A program made the translations under genes and the position numbers. The notes beneath the pieces are model-generated. The model ran no database searches. It had not been told where the DNA came from and worked only from the letters and a program-made list of their open reading frames with translations. 64,000 nucleotides of DNA. Origin: Lineus longissimus (lineage: Eukaryota > Nemertea > Pilidiophora > Heteronemertea > Lineidae). Where the stretch lies: NCBI RefSeq assembly GCF_910592395.1, contig NC_088312.1:19723292-19787291 (forward strand), in the 5' to 3' direction. Positions 33,901-44,700 of the stretch are shown here, one piece after another. Every line of letters begins with the position of its first letter. Position 1 is the stretch's first letter.

Positions 33901-36900
33901 GAGCCACTCATCGGACCAATGTCGATAGAGTTTGCAAATAAGGCAGACGGGAGGATGCGACGTAACACGTATGATAAGTGTTACAGTCACAGCGTTATAA
34001 AATGCTTGTACCCGATCTTCAACGAGGTTGGTAAACTAAAGTAGGCCTTTAGAAGCCTAATTTAGTACTTTCACTGCTTGGCCAGCAGGGGGCCAAATCT
34101 GAAAACCTTAGATATGCGTTTAATGCTTTACTTCTTGCCCGACTGCCACCAATCTGATTTTATGGGTATATCTTACCATCATATGCAGTATTATATGTGT
34201 CACATGGGTTTTTAATTTGACCTACTTTTCAAGGTCACAGAGGTTATATGGCATAAAATTTTCATTTTGCTATCAACTAAACAAATGTAGCAAGTTTCTT
34301 AAACAGCATGAATTCTAAGCCACCAAATGTCTATACGATGAGCGCAATGGCCCCTGACCTTTTCATTGTAGTAGGCCTGCGTCCGTGATGTATGTCGATG
34401 CATTTTCTCCATTTTAGTTTGCGAATGAGCTGGCGGATAAGTGGGGGAACCTCGTCGGTGAGGAACACATTCCGGTCAAAAACTACATGTTTTCGTTTGC
34501 AATCAAGTCCATCACCCTGGCCTCCTTTGGTGACTACTTCAAGGATGAAAAGAAAGTGCAGAAGTTGAAGATGGCAAAAGATTTTGTAAGTGCTGGGTGT
34601 CACAAAAAAGGTTATACGCTTTTGATCTTGAAAATCAAGGCGAATGTCGAAGGGATGACAAGGAAGATCTAATGACCTCGTTTATCAGTTCACCACTGTG
34701 AGATTGAATGTTTGATCATGTTGGTGGCGCATTTGTCTTGGCCTTCAGTATCTCCAACCCCCCCCCGCCCCCGTCGTACTCCAGGTCTGGACGGTTGGCA
34801 TACGTGGGTTCTTTAATCATTTGGCGATGTTATTGTCAAAGCTTATATGTTGTCGTGATTGCATTTTCCAGGTGTGGACAGAAATGGAGAGACGGCTGAC
34901 GAGCACGAGTCAAGATGCTGAAACGCAAAAGCGCTTCGAAGAAAGTAGGTGTTATGTTTCACTTTTTGTTCCACTGCATTCGACAGTTTTGAATTCTGGC
35001 AAATTAAGTAGATGCTATGCTCGATTTTTACCCGTCATCAATCGATAATTTTGAATTCTGGAAAATGTTTCTAGATTAACAGTAATGACAAAGAATGAGA
35101 TCAAACATAAGGTAGAATGGGGTAATTGTAGCCCCGGTTTAATTGTACAAATAAACCGGGACTACAATTACCCCATTCAACCTTACATGCTTAAAATTTG
35201 CAAAATTTTAATGCTATCATGAGATTTATTAAAAATCAAAAGTATCTAATCCTTTTTTTGTCACCTAGTAGTTTGAGTATTACCGTCATTTACCGTACCC
35301 CTCTTCCATTTCCTAACGCTTGTTATTTACCCACATTGCAGACAAAAAAATCCTGCTGGATATTTGTGATGAGCTCCTCAAGCACCGCAGAAAGAACCCC
35401 CCACTTGGTGATGAGTATCTTCTCATCGACACCTTTCTCGAGGCAGATATGTCGGACGAACAGCTCCGATCCGACGCCATAACATACCTGATCGGAGGAT
35501 TCCACACGACGGGAAATCGTAAGTTTAACGTCTTTCTTTTTCCTATTACTTGTAATATATCAGTATTTCCGGCCAAAAAAAACCTATGGACATCTGTGAA
35601 GAACTACCCAGTCATCACTATTATGGACCAGAAACTCAAAATTAATTAGCCATGAAAACCATAGGGTGATGTAGGGCTGTTGATATCGACTTCGTTCTGA
35701 CTTGTTCCACACCGTCCATTTCTTCTATAGTTTTGTCGTGGGCTATTTACTTCCTTGCCTCGCACCCTGACGCCCAAGAGAAGCTTTATGAAGAAATCAA
35801 GGCAGTCTTGGGAGATGATGATGTTGACAGTGAAAACGCTTCTGCACTCATGTAAGTACAATGTAAAATCCAAAAGGATGCTACAGAAAAGGATGTTGGG
35901 CCAGTTGGCTGTAAGGTTGACGTTGAGTCCTAATTAACGCAACTATATTGCAGAAAAAAAATTGAAATAGAAAATGCACGTACAGTCTTGGGCCGGAGAT
36001 ATAACTTCACTTCTCTGTTATAGTTATCTTCGCCAAGTGATAGATGAAACAATGAGGTGTGCTGTGCTGGCTCCTTATGCGGCAAGATATGACCCTGATT
36101 CTGAAACCGAACTCGGTGGTCATGTCATTCCACCTGGTGTAAGTATTCTTCACATCAAAATTCAAATCTTACATATTCATGACTACGAATATTTTGTGAA
36201 CAGTGACTGAGAATTCAGATGATTTTCACTAAGGGGCCATGCTATACGCACATTTCTGATCTTCAGGATCCCCATTATACGCAAACGAATTGTAAAACTG
36301 TAATGCGAATGACCTCCAGGATTCTTGACTCTCCCCCTCAGATGCGCATCTTACATACTTAAAGTACGACTCCAAAAGCACATGGGCAAACCATGATAAG
36401 AAAAGGTTTCATTGTGGATGGAATGCAGCCGCTGATTGGTTAAATTGCAACTCCTTGACATGTAGTCATGGCTCTGTCGCAGTTGACCTTTTACGTCCTG
36501 TCGGCTGGGTGAATCAGTCAGTCGAGTCCAGGGGTATGGCATTCAAATTAAAAAACTGAATTCTTTATTCAAGACGCCTGTGATCCAAGCTGTTGGTGTT
36601 ACCTTCCAAGATGAAGAAGTCTGGCCTAATCCAAACAAGTACGTAAACACAGTTTAGATTACACCATGTTAGTCTACAGAATGCCTATAGTCTATAGACT
36701 AATATGGTGTAGACTATAGAATGGTCTGCTTTATAGCTCCAGTTCAGATGCGGTGGTCTAAAAGCGTCCATATTCTCTGAACCTGTTGTCTAATCCCAGA
36801 AAAAAGATCGGCTGTAATCCCATTTCTCGACCTGCGATAACCATCGCAAACAAGCGTGTATTGTCGCCTGCGATTTAAATTTCGGGTCACTGTAATCTTA

Positions 36901-37224
36901 ATCACTCGTTTGCAGCTCACTTAATTTTCATTTAAAAGTATTCATAATTCATTGATTGATTTTAGATTCGACCCCGATCGATTCAGCTCTGAAAATGTTA
37001 AAAGTCGCCATCGCCTTTCGTTCAGTCCGTTTGGTTTCGCTGGGAAGAGAAAGTGTCCAGGATACCGATTTGCGTACGCCGAAGCAACAACGGCATTGGC
37101 GATCCTCTTCAGTCGCTTCAAAATCAAGCTGGTGGACGACCAAGTTGTTTTGCCGTTATATCAACTCGTCACGACTTCGGCTGATGAAATTTGGATTCAA
37201 GTTGAGGAGAGAAAGAAGAAGTAA
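27987..37224 (+). CDS. CYP20A1: Cytochrome P450 20A1, paralogue 2 (11 exons, intact)
   Basis: Exons: 27987-28058, 31574-31623, 33229-33398, 33881-34026, 34418-34585, 34872-34944, 35342-35518, 35731-35851, 36024-36138, 36574-36638, 36966-37224. Exon lengths and phases equal copy 1; 471 residues, no stop. Same anchor MLDFAIFAVT, ETMR, FDPDRF and GFAGKRKCPG. I-helix is GGFHTTG. Distinctive residues: KGNLADIAAAG in exon 3, VKNYMFSF in exon 5, APYAARYD after ExxR, QAVGV in exon 10 and ILFSRF in exon 11. Intron 1 is 3.5 kb because of a 2.7-kb insertion; intron 2 holds the largest minisatellite array; intron 8 carries an excision footprint. Splice sites were placed by eye; intron 4 uses donor GTTGGT. 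Confidence 0.93.
28163..30839. mobile_element. 2.7-kb composite repeat insertion in CYP20A1 copy 2 intron 1
   Basis: Copies 1 and 3 read AGCCCCAG straight through; copy 2 reads CAGCCCTAG at the left and AAGCCCCAGG at the right of this block. It contains a reverse, shuffled copy of 25835-26590, a reverse copy of the 19500-19740 element, and a reverse copy of 17345-18010 with G-runs at about 30130-30240 and 30440-30475. No intact gene. Confidence 0.75.
31827..33026 (+). repeat. 50-bp minisatellite, 24 units (CYP20A1 copy 2 intron 2)
   Basis: Exactly 1200 bp of 50-bp units, flanked on both sides by the same unique sequence as the 5-unit and 11-unit arrays in copies 1 and 3. Variant bases (GTATC or GTGTC, GTCAG or ATCAG, TTTTA or TTTTT) recur in higher-order patterns, suggesting block duplication. 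Confidence 0.97.
35108..35185. repeat. Hairpin in CYP20A1 copy 2 intron 6
   Basis: Orthologous to 7109-7186, with the loop side closer to a perfect palindrome (CCGGTTTAATTGTACAAATA, then AACCGG). Confidence 0.85.
35857..35865. other. Transposon excision footprint in CYP20A1 copy 2 intron 8
   Basis: Where copies 1 and 3 have TA-MITE-TA (CAGTAGAACC...GGTTCTACTG), copy 2 has TACAATGTA: two TAs enclosing CA and TG remnants of the element ends plus one base. This is the expected scar of Tc1/mariner-type excision. Confidence 0.8.
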
Positions 37225-38649
37225 CTGTGTTCAGTTAATTACGCCAGGTCAGAGTTTTTGGATCCTTGTTCTACATGTATAATGAACCGGCATGGTCATT
37301 ATCGGACAGACTGTGATTTTCTACGCGTATGAATACTGAACTGCCTCAGTTGAGTTCTTGAAGTACTTCGATGCTGGACAGCTGATCAGAAATTCATTAG
37401 TACCCACGCCTTGTTCAGAGGACAGTACTCTTGACATCAGAAATCTCCCCAGAATTCATAAGATGGTAATGGGGTTTATACTGGGTGCATTCTTGTAGAA
37501 TAGGTCTTACTTTCTCTTTTTTGAGATTGAATAAGCTATTTTAGTATCTTAATTAGAAAAGGTGCTTAACTTAGATTTATATGCCCGTGCCATGGTCTTC
37601 AATTGAAGACAAAATTATTTCATTTTGACACAATATTGCCCATTCATAACTGATATGCATGTCACATTCGAAGTTAATCCGGCAATTGGAAGAGATAGCA
37701 GACAATTTCATACTACGCTGTAGCCCCTGCTATCTGCCAAAACAACTATAAAGGTAATAAAAATCAACCCTGTTGAACTATTCAGGTGCATGAGGCACCT
37801 ATTGGAGGTGGTGGTGGGTGGTGGAGATCAACAGGCTTTTCAAGGGTCTTATAAATGCTGGCTCTTTCCAGCTCTTCATCATAGTATTTGGTCGGTCATG
37901 AAATGATAAATGTTACATATATTTAAATTTGTTATTGAACATACTTATATATAGCTTATATTGTAATAAAATATAATTATATATGCTTGCGAAATAAAAT
38001 CCCTCAGTCTTCTTTCATTGCATATAAAGTGCAATTGACCTCCTGTACTTTATATATGTGGCCGTACATACCCACCTGACCTCACATCTGTACATACCTT
38101 ATGAAGATTATGAAACAATGCAGATTAAGGAAGTACATAAAAAGCAAGTTGCCTTGAGACAAGTTGGCTAACATAAGCAACTACCGTAGCCAACAATAGC
38201 CACTTTCAGTTATTATTGCTATAATACGGCAATGCATGTCTTGTACCCCTCATCGGTGGTATGGTGCAGTACATTGCTGCAAGTAAATCTAAAATATCAA
38301 AATACTCATAAGGTTAAGTTGTTATACTGAAATACTGTAAATGATAAATATAGGTTGCTAACATTGGCTCATAGTGAAAAAGAATGAAATAAGTACAGAC
38401 AAAAAATCAAGTTCCCTTGACAAAGTACAACATGTCGCGGAACCTCGACAACTCAATTGGTAAAGCAGTGGACCGGCAATCCCAAGATCCCCGTCAAGGC
38501 AACTCGATTTTTCTGTACTAATTTCATTTATTTACTATCAAATATACTGTAAAACTAAAACGTTGCAAAATAGCATGCAGTTGATGGGAATTGCCTGCTG
38601 CCATGACCGAGGCAATTCTCGTACCGTCTCAGAAGCCAACAGCCTCATT
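37225..38649. other. 3' flank of CYP20A1 copy 2 with tRNA-like remnant
   Basis: Collinear with 9421-10046 plus 14223-14880 of unit 1 and with the matching parts of unit 3. It appears to represent the uninterrupted ancestral flank. The degraded tRNA-like sequence is at about 38440-38506. No gene visible. Confidence 0.65.
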
Positions 38650-38897
38650 ACCAGCAATCCCCAACTTTATTATGCCGCTGCTAAATGCAGGCGCTACGAT
38701 CGAGTTTGACACGTGACCCAATTTAGCCAATCAGAGCGTTCATCGAATAATAAAATATATTTTTAGTACAAGAAATCAATGCCTTGTGTCAGTTTTATGC
38801 CTTCAAGTTGTGGGTTCACAATTTTGAATGTGTTCCAGCTCATCAAAAGATCAGGGTTTTGTCTAGAATCACGGTTTTCCGAGTTTCTCCTTGTCAA

Positions 38898-40497
38898 TGT
38901 GACGGTGTGACGGAGAGGTTAAAAGGGGGTACCCTAAAATTTGAGTTGTGCCGCACGCGGTCTCTTAGCAACAGGCACCTGGGCGTGGCCTTGTGGGTTC
39001 TGGGAAAGACGCGGTGCAGTAGCCATTTTGTTGGGGAAATAAACCCGAGTTTCGGGAACCTCTGTCACAAAATTATAAGTTTCTCCCTTCCTTTCTTGCA
39101 GGTAAGCTAACATCTGGGCCAAAGTGACAGATAAATGTATATAGTACAAACTGATGCCCAGGTTTTTGGGCAATTTTCGTGTTTTTGAACGATATTTAGC
39201 AGTTGAAGTGGCGGTGACAATCGCGGTTGGTTGCCGGCCAGACTTTTCGTGGGTTTTATTCCCGCGCTTTAGTTTCGGCCGATTAAAGTCAGGTTAATCT
39301 AAGTAACGCCCACTCTGGAGTGGTTGTGGTAGTTGATTTGGCCACCCAGAGCTGTGTGTCGTACTCGTATGTCAGATTCATGTGATTTTAGCCATGAATA
39401 AGGGTCAGAAAGGGCACAGAGATGGGTCAGCCAGAGCGCTGTTTAGTTTAACGGATAATCGCCCGGTGGCAGCAGCTGACGGTCAGAGATGTGACAATAT
39501 TTTGAGATGCTGATTGTGTTTGCTACATTTGGCTGCAATATCTTTTTGTTATTCCTTCTAAGTAACTAAGCCAGAGTTAAAGACTTGTGAGTCCAGACTA
39601 TAAGATATATTATTGCTAGTTATTTTCATGGTTTAGACCTGGCTGTGTAGATAAATGTAATGAGTATGATTTCAAGACAAAGAGACTGAATTGGAGTAAA
39701 CTGTTGAGTAAACTTTGGAACTTTTGGTTCATGTGCAAATGTACATTGTGTATAGGTATAGGACAAGATCGCCTAAATTTCTATAGGTTGTTTCAAGGTT
39801 GTGTGATAACTTGTAGTGAAGGTTTTGGACTTACTTGATTACAAAAACAGCTTGTGAGGTCACTGTTTGTGAGTCCAGTAATGATTAACCCTTTCTGTGC
39901 TACAGATAGTCTAGTGTGAGATTATACTCTGTTTCCAAGTTGCTGGGCGATTAAGGTGCGCCCTTTATTTTATGGTTTCACCCTGTGAGTTAGGTTGGGC
40001 TGTGACCAAAATGCTGTTCATTCCATTTCTCCTTAAAGGTGTGGCCAGTTTAGGAATAATTTCCTTCGGCCTGGTTGGTGGGATTAACCCATTATTTTCA
40101 TGTTTGTATATTAACATGTCTTTGTCTACAACTTGTGTAAGGTGGAGTCACCTCTATGGATTGGACTTGGGGGTCAAGGGTATTGATGTCACAAGAAGGG
40201 GCGGTTGGGAATCCAGACTTTGTAGTCTCCGGGGTTTGGCTTCTGCTGGTTGTGCCTTAGATTTCCATGGTCTGTTCCATGTCTCTGGGCGGCTCCGACT
40301 CCACTGATGCCTTGTTGTGGAAAAATGTGTTTGTTATTACGTTATTCTTGCCTAATCTAGATGTAGGCAGTAGCCATTTTGTTGGGGAAATAAACCCGAG
40401 TTTCGGGAACCTCTGTCACAAAATTATAAGTTTCTCCCTTCCTTTCTTGCAGCGACAATTCCCAGTACGTGTATTTGGACCCTGAGTAAGGGCTACA
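38898..40497 (+). repeat. 5' LTR of gypsy C (1600 bp)
   Basis: TG...CA ends. Unusually for an LTR, it holds an internal 86-bp direct repeat: 39016-39101, immediately followed by GTAAGC, and 40367-40452, ending in a strong polypyrimidine-CAG. The 111-codon open frame at 39972-40307 is present in both LTRs and is probably not a gene. Confidence 0.95.
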
Positions 40498-40500
40498 TTT

Positions 40501-40518
40501 TGGGGGCTCAGCCGGGAA
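40501..40518 (+). promoter_or_regulatory. Primer-binding site of gypsy C
   Basis: TGGGGGCTCAGCCGGGAA, 3 bp after the 5' LTR, resembles the tRNA-Pro-type primer-binding sites of retroelements and starts with the expected TGG (complement of the CCA end). Confidence 0.75.
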
Positions 40519-40554
40519 CGTCAAGTCAAGTTGCAAGAAAGATCAACCACCAAG

Positions 40555-41781
40555 ATGGGAGAACGACAGAGGGCACTCACCCGAGTGCGCACCAAGCTCT
40601 ATGGTGCGGAAAAGGAAACGCTGTTTGGATATATCCGGGAACAGTTCGGTGAAGACAAGTTAACGGGCTTGTCCCGGGAGGACGCCATTGGACTTTTTGA
40701 AGACGAAATGGCCAAGACATCAAGAGATAAAGACGATGGGGTGGATGCGTTGACGGCGATGTGCGCGGCTTTGACGCCATTGATGACTGGTGTTACTGTT
40801 ACCACTAGTGCTCCAGTGACATCATCCACAGTACCGACTACACCTGCCGACTCTAAGGGGAAAGTGCTCGTACATACAAAGAATTTCAAACTTTCCAATA
40901 ACATTGGTGACAAGTCAAGCTGCCTAAGCTATGTTAGTTTCCTACGTCAAATTGAGGCCGCCAGGAAAAGGGGATTCTCGGAGGCCGATATTCTGGATGG
41001 TGTTATCCGAGCGGTTGACCCAGCATGCGGTGTCCGGGAATACCTGGAGGGTATAGATGAACTGACATTGAATAAAGCACAGGCAATCATCCGATCCTTT
41101 TACCGTGAACGGTCATCGACCGAACTCTACCAAGAACTGTGTTCGCTACGGCAAGGGCCGCGGGAATCTCCGCAAGAGTTTTTGTACCGAGCGCTGACGC
41201 TGAAACAAAAAATCGTATTCGCCTCTCGAGAACGCCCCGATTTGTCGTACGATTCCAATCTAATAAGAAATCAGTTCAATGATTCTGTGTGTACCGGGCT
41301 GCGGGATAATATCATCAGGCTGGAGCTCCGGGAGCTGCTCAGTCACTGCGAGACTGAGGAGGGACTGATTGATGGCATGAATGAGATTACGAGGCGGCAG
41401 GCTGAAGTCGAGAGGAAGTCCCAGCAGGTACAAGCTGGCAAGACAGCTATGGCGGTTAAGACAGTTGATGCAGTTGCCGGGGTGGACCAGGCCTCTATTC
41501 TACAGGAGCTGCGGGCGTTATCGGTAGCAGTGAAGGCGATTCAGCAGAACCAGGGTCGGGGTGTTGCCAACTCAGCCAGTTCTTCCGAGATTGAGTCCAA
41601 TCGTGCAGTCAAGAGGATCCGTGGAAGGTGTAAAGCTTGCCGTGAGTCTGGTGATATCAACAGTCGATGCACCCACTGCTTCATCTGTGGGGGCTCACAT
41701 CTCAAGTGGAACTGTCCGGACCGCAGGAACCCCCCCAACAGCGAGGACAAGCAGGGAAACGCCCCGGGGCCGCGGCAGTAG
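40555..41781 (+). CDS. gag: Gag polyprotein of gypsy C
   Basis: 408 codons from the ATG at 40555 to TAG at 41779-41781. The N-terminal third is rich in charged and then Ser/Thr/Pro residues. The middle is a capsid-like helical region (SLRQGPRESPQEFLYRALTL is the landmark). The C-terminus carries cysteine pairs CKACRESGDINSRCTHC and a zinc knuckle CFICGGSHLKWNC (C-x2-C-x3-H-x4-C, one residue shorter than the usual C-x2-C-x4-H-x4-C). It would form the intracellular particle packaging the element RNA. The last 28 nt carry the frameshift signal that gives access to pol. Confidence 0.92.
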   Translation: MGERQRALTRVRTKLYGAEKETLFGYIREQFGEDKLTGLSREDAIGLFEDEMAKTSRDKDDGVDALTAMCAALTPLMTGVTVTTSAPVTSSTVPTTPADSKGKVLVHTKNFKLSNNIGDKSSCLSYVSFLRQIEAARKRGFSEADILDGVIRAVDPACGVREYLEGIDELTLNKAQAIIRSFYRERSSTELYQELCSLRQGPRESPQEFLYRALTLKQKIVFASRERPDLSYDSNLIRNQFNDSVCTGLRDNIIRLELRELLSHCETEEGLIDGMNEITRRQAEVERKSQQVQAGKTAMAVKTVDAVAGVDQASILQELRALSVAVKAIQQNQGRGVANSASSSEIESNRAVKRIRGRCKACRESGDINSRCTHCFICGGSHLKWNCPDRRNPPNSEDKQGNAPGPRQ

Positions 41782-41796
41782 GGGGACCGGCGGCCC
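41754..41796 (+). promoter_or_regulatory. -1 ribosomal frameshift signal (gag/pol)
   Basis: GGGAAAC at 41754-41760 sits in the gag frame as G-GGA-AAC, a canonical -1 slippery heptamer. After a 6-nt spacer comes a perfect 7-bp GC stem, GGGCCGC at 41767-41773 with GCGGCCC at 41790-41796; its 16-nt loop contains the gag stop. The pol frame is -1 relative to gag and is open from before this point. Confidence 0.85.
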
Positions 41797-44700
41797 AGCG
41801 TGAGGATTTTCCCCTGAAGGAACCACAGGTGCTGGAATGGTTATGTTCGGGATGCGACAAACCTTGTGGAAAGGAGACATTTCGGAGGTGTTCTGGTTGT
41901 CATAAAAGTCTGTACTGTTCAAAACAATGCCAGCAGGGACACTGGAAAACCCACAAAGTCTTGTGTCAGGCAATCCAGACTCTGGGTAAACGTGAAAAGG
42001 AACAATTGAAATTAAGTGATAATGAACTGCGGGGATCTGTTCCCAATTTATCGCCAAAGTGTAGGAAACAATTAGTCCGCCTTGTTGGGGAGAAATGTGT
42101 GACATCTCTCTATTTTGATGGTAAACAGGGGGGCGCACTCTGGGATACTGGGGCTCAAGTGAGCTTAGTTCAGGACACTTGGTTACAAGAGAAATTCCCA
42201 GAGAAGCGAGTCCGGGGGGTGCTAGAGTTATTTGATCAGGGTCTTTTGGAACAGGATTTGGTTATTTCTTCAGCAAGTGGGGGCTTGATTGATATCAAAG
42301 GTTGGGTAGCATTCGATGTGAGCACGGGTCCAGACTCTGAGGTAATATCCGTGCCTTTTGTTGTAACCTCATCGCCGATACAGAGGCCGGTTGTTGGTTT
42401 TAATGTCATTCCGTACCTGTGTAGTAACCATGAATGTTCTCCTTGCTCTATTTTTCAGGGTTTGAAAGCGGCCGACAGTGATGCTTTGGTCCAGATGTTT
42501 AGAAGGGAGCAAGAGGGGGAGTGGGGTGTGGTGCGGGCTGGGCGGCGGAATGTGATTGTAAAACCAGGGGCCTGTGAGATTTTCAAGTGTTTTGTTAGGT
42601 CTGAGGGTGCTGTTGGAGGTGAGGTGGCTATTTTTTCTCCCAGCGACTTGGTTGATAGAGATGGCATTCAGGTTCCAGAGTCTCTCATTCAGCTTGAAAG
42701 GGGTTCAGTCACCACTTTCAATGTCCCGGTAAGGAATAATTCTAGTTCTCCGATTGTTATTAGGAAAGGCTCTCATTTGGGTACTATCGTTTCAGTGAAG
42801 TCGGTTGTGACTCTAAGACCACCTGAGACATACGAGACGGACAGACAGACCTCAGACAGTGAGACATCACAAGGGACGGGAGCTAAGTGTATGAATGTGG
42901 ATGCTGTACTAGGAGGACAGGCCAGCCACGATGACCACTGGGACCCGGACATACCGCTGGATGAGACACTGCTGAGTCCTGACCAAGTTCACCAAGTCCG
43001 AGAGATGCTCCGAGAAGAGTGCCAAGCCTTTGCCCGCGATGATGACGATATTGGTTGCACCCCTGACCTTCAGTTGGAGTTGAAGCTTTTAGATGACACA
43101 CCAGTTCAACAACCATACCGGAGACTGCCACCACCACTGTATACGGAGGTGAAGGACTACATTCTTGATCTTCTCAATAAAGGTTGGATTAGGAAGTCTG
43201 ACTCAAACTACTCATCACCGATGGTCGCAGTCCGCAAACGAGATAATTCGCTACGTTTATGCATTGATTATCGGGCCTTAAACAGCAAGACACTTCCCAG
43301 CCAGCGACCCATTCCCCGGATCCAGGAGACAATTGACCGCCTGATGGGTAACAGATGGTTCTCCACACTTGACCAAGGAAAAGCATACCACCAGGGGTTC
43401 GTAAAGCCGGAATGCAGGCCCCTTACAGCTTCCATCACACCGTGGTCTCTCTATGAATGGGTAAGGATCCCCTTTGGCCTTTCACAGTGCTGTGGTGCAT
43501 TCCAGACATTTATGGAGGAGGTGCTGTGGGATCTGCGGGACAAGTGTTGCGTGCCTTACTTAGACGACGTCCTTGTGTACTCCCCAGACTTTGACGCCCA
43601 TCTGCAGGATGTGAGAGCGGTCCTTAGACGTCTGAAGGCCAAAGGCATCAAATTGAAGCCAAGAAAATGTCTATTGTTCCGGAAAGAAGTGAGATTTTTG
43701 GGGACACTGGTTGGTGAGGAGGGCACACGGATGGACCCTGCTGATCTGGAAGCGGTAGTGACCCTAAAGACGAAGTGTCCCAAGACGGTGGGCGAAGTAC
43801 GTCATGTGATGGGATTGCTGGGCTACTTCAGAAAATACATCCCTGATTTCAGTCGACGGGCCAAACCGATTTACGACCTTCTGACTCCGAGCGACGACGG
43901 CCAGAAACCCAAGAAGGGAAAACCGAAGACAAAGACCACCAAGGGACAGGCTCCTTCTCGACAGTCGGTGAACTGGACGGACCTCCACCAAACTAGGCTC
44001 GAAGAGTTGATCGACGTTTTAATCAGCCCAGAGGTCATGGCCTATCCCGACTTTTCCAGCCCTTTTATTTTACATACAGATGCCTCAGGTGAAGGTTTGG
44101 CAGCCATTCTATATCAGCACCGTGGAGGCAAGCTGGTTGTGATTGCCTACGGTTCACGTACCCTGTCACCGGCTGAGAAAAATTATCATTCTGGTAAGCT
44201 TGAGTTTCTGGCTCTGAAATGGGCTGTTTGTGATAGATTTCGGGATTTTTTGTATTATGCCCCTTACACTGACGTCTATACAGACAATAACCCCCTAACC
44301 TACGTTCTGACCTCGGCTAAGTTAGACGCGACACGGCAGAGATGGGTCGGGGAACTGTCCGATTTCAACCTCAACCTCTACTACAAGCCAGGGGCACAGA
44401 ACACAGACGCCGATGCCCTGTCACGCCTTCCATTGGATTTCGAGGAATATATTCAACGGTGTACCCGAAAAGCTGATCAAGAACAAGTGAGGGCCATGAT
44501 GGGAGGCCAAGAAACAGCAAACCTCATGGGGATCAACTGTCAATTTTTTGAAGCAGCTCAGGACGTCGGCCAGAATGATACTTCAATTGGCAGGAGGAGC
44601 CCTGCTGAGATCAATGAAGCCCAGGATGAAGACCCAGAGCTCAAGAGAGTAAAAGACATGTGCCGCGAGGTAAGTAGGCCTACCAAAAGACAGCTGCAGA

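Noticed and set aside
36956-37282. 108-codon plus-strand and 60 to 64-codon minus-strand frames over CYP20A1 exon 11 in all three copies
   Set aside because: Shadow frames of the conserved P450 exon; the real frame contains the heme-binding Cys.
39972-40307. 111-codon open frame in the LTR, repeated at 47997-48332
   Set aside because: It is identical only because the LTRs are duplicates, has no recognisable domain and lies in the putative LTR intron.
41730-41736. C7 tract as the frameshift site
   Set aside because: It is in the overlap and cannot be excluded, but GGGAAAC at 41754-41760 is in the right frame, nearer the gag stop, and followed by a stem at the ideal spacing.
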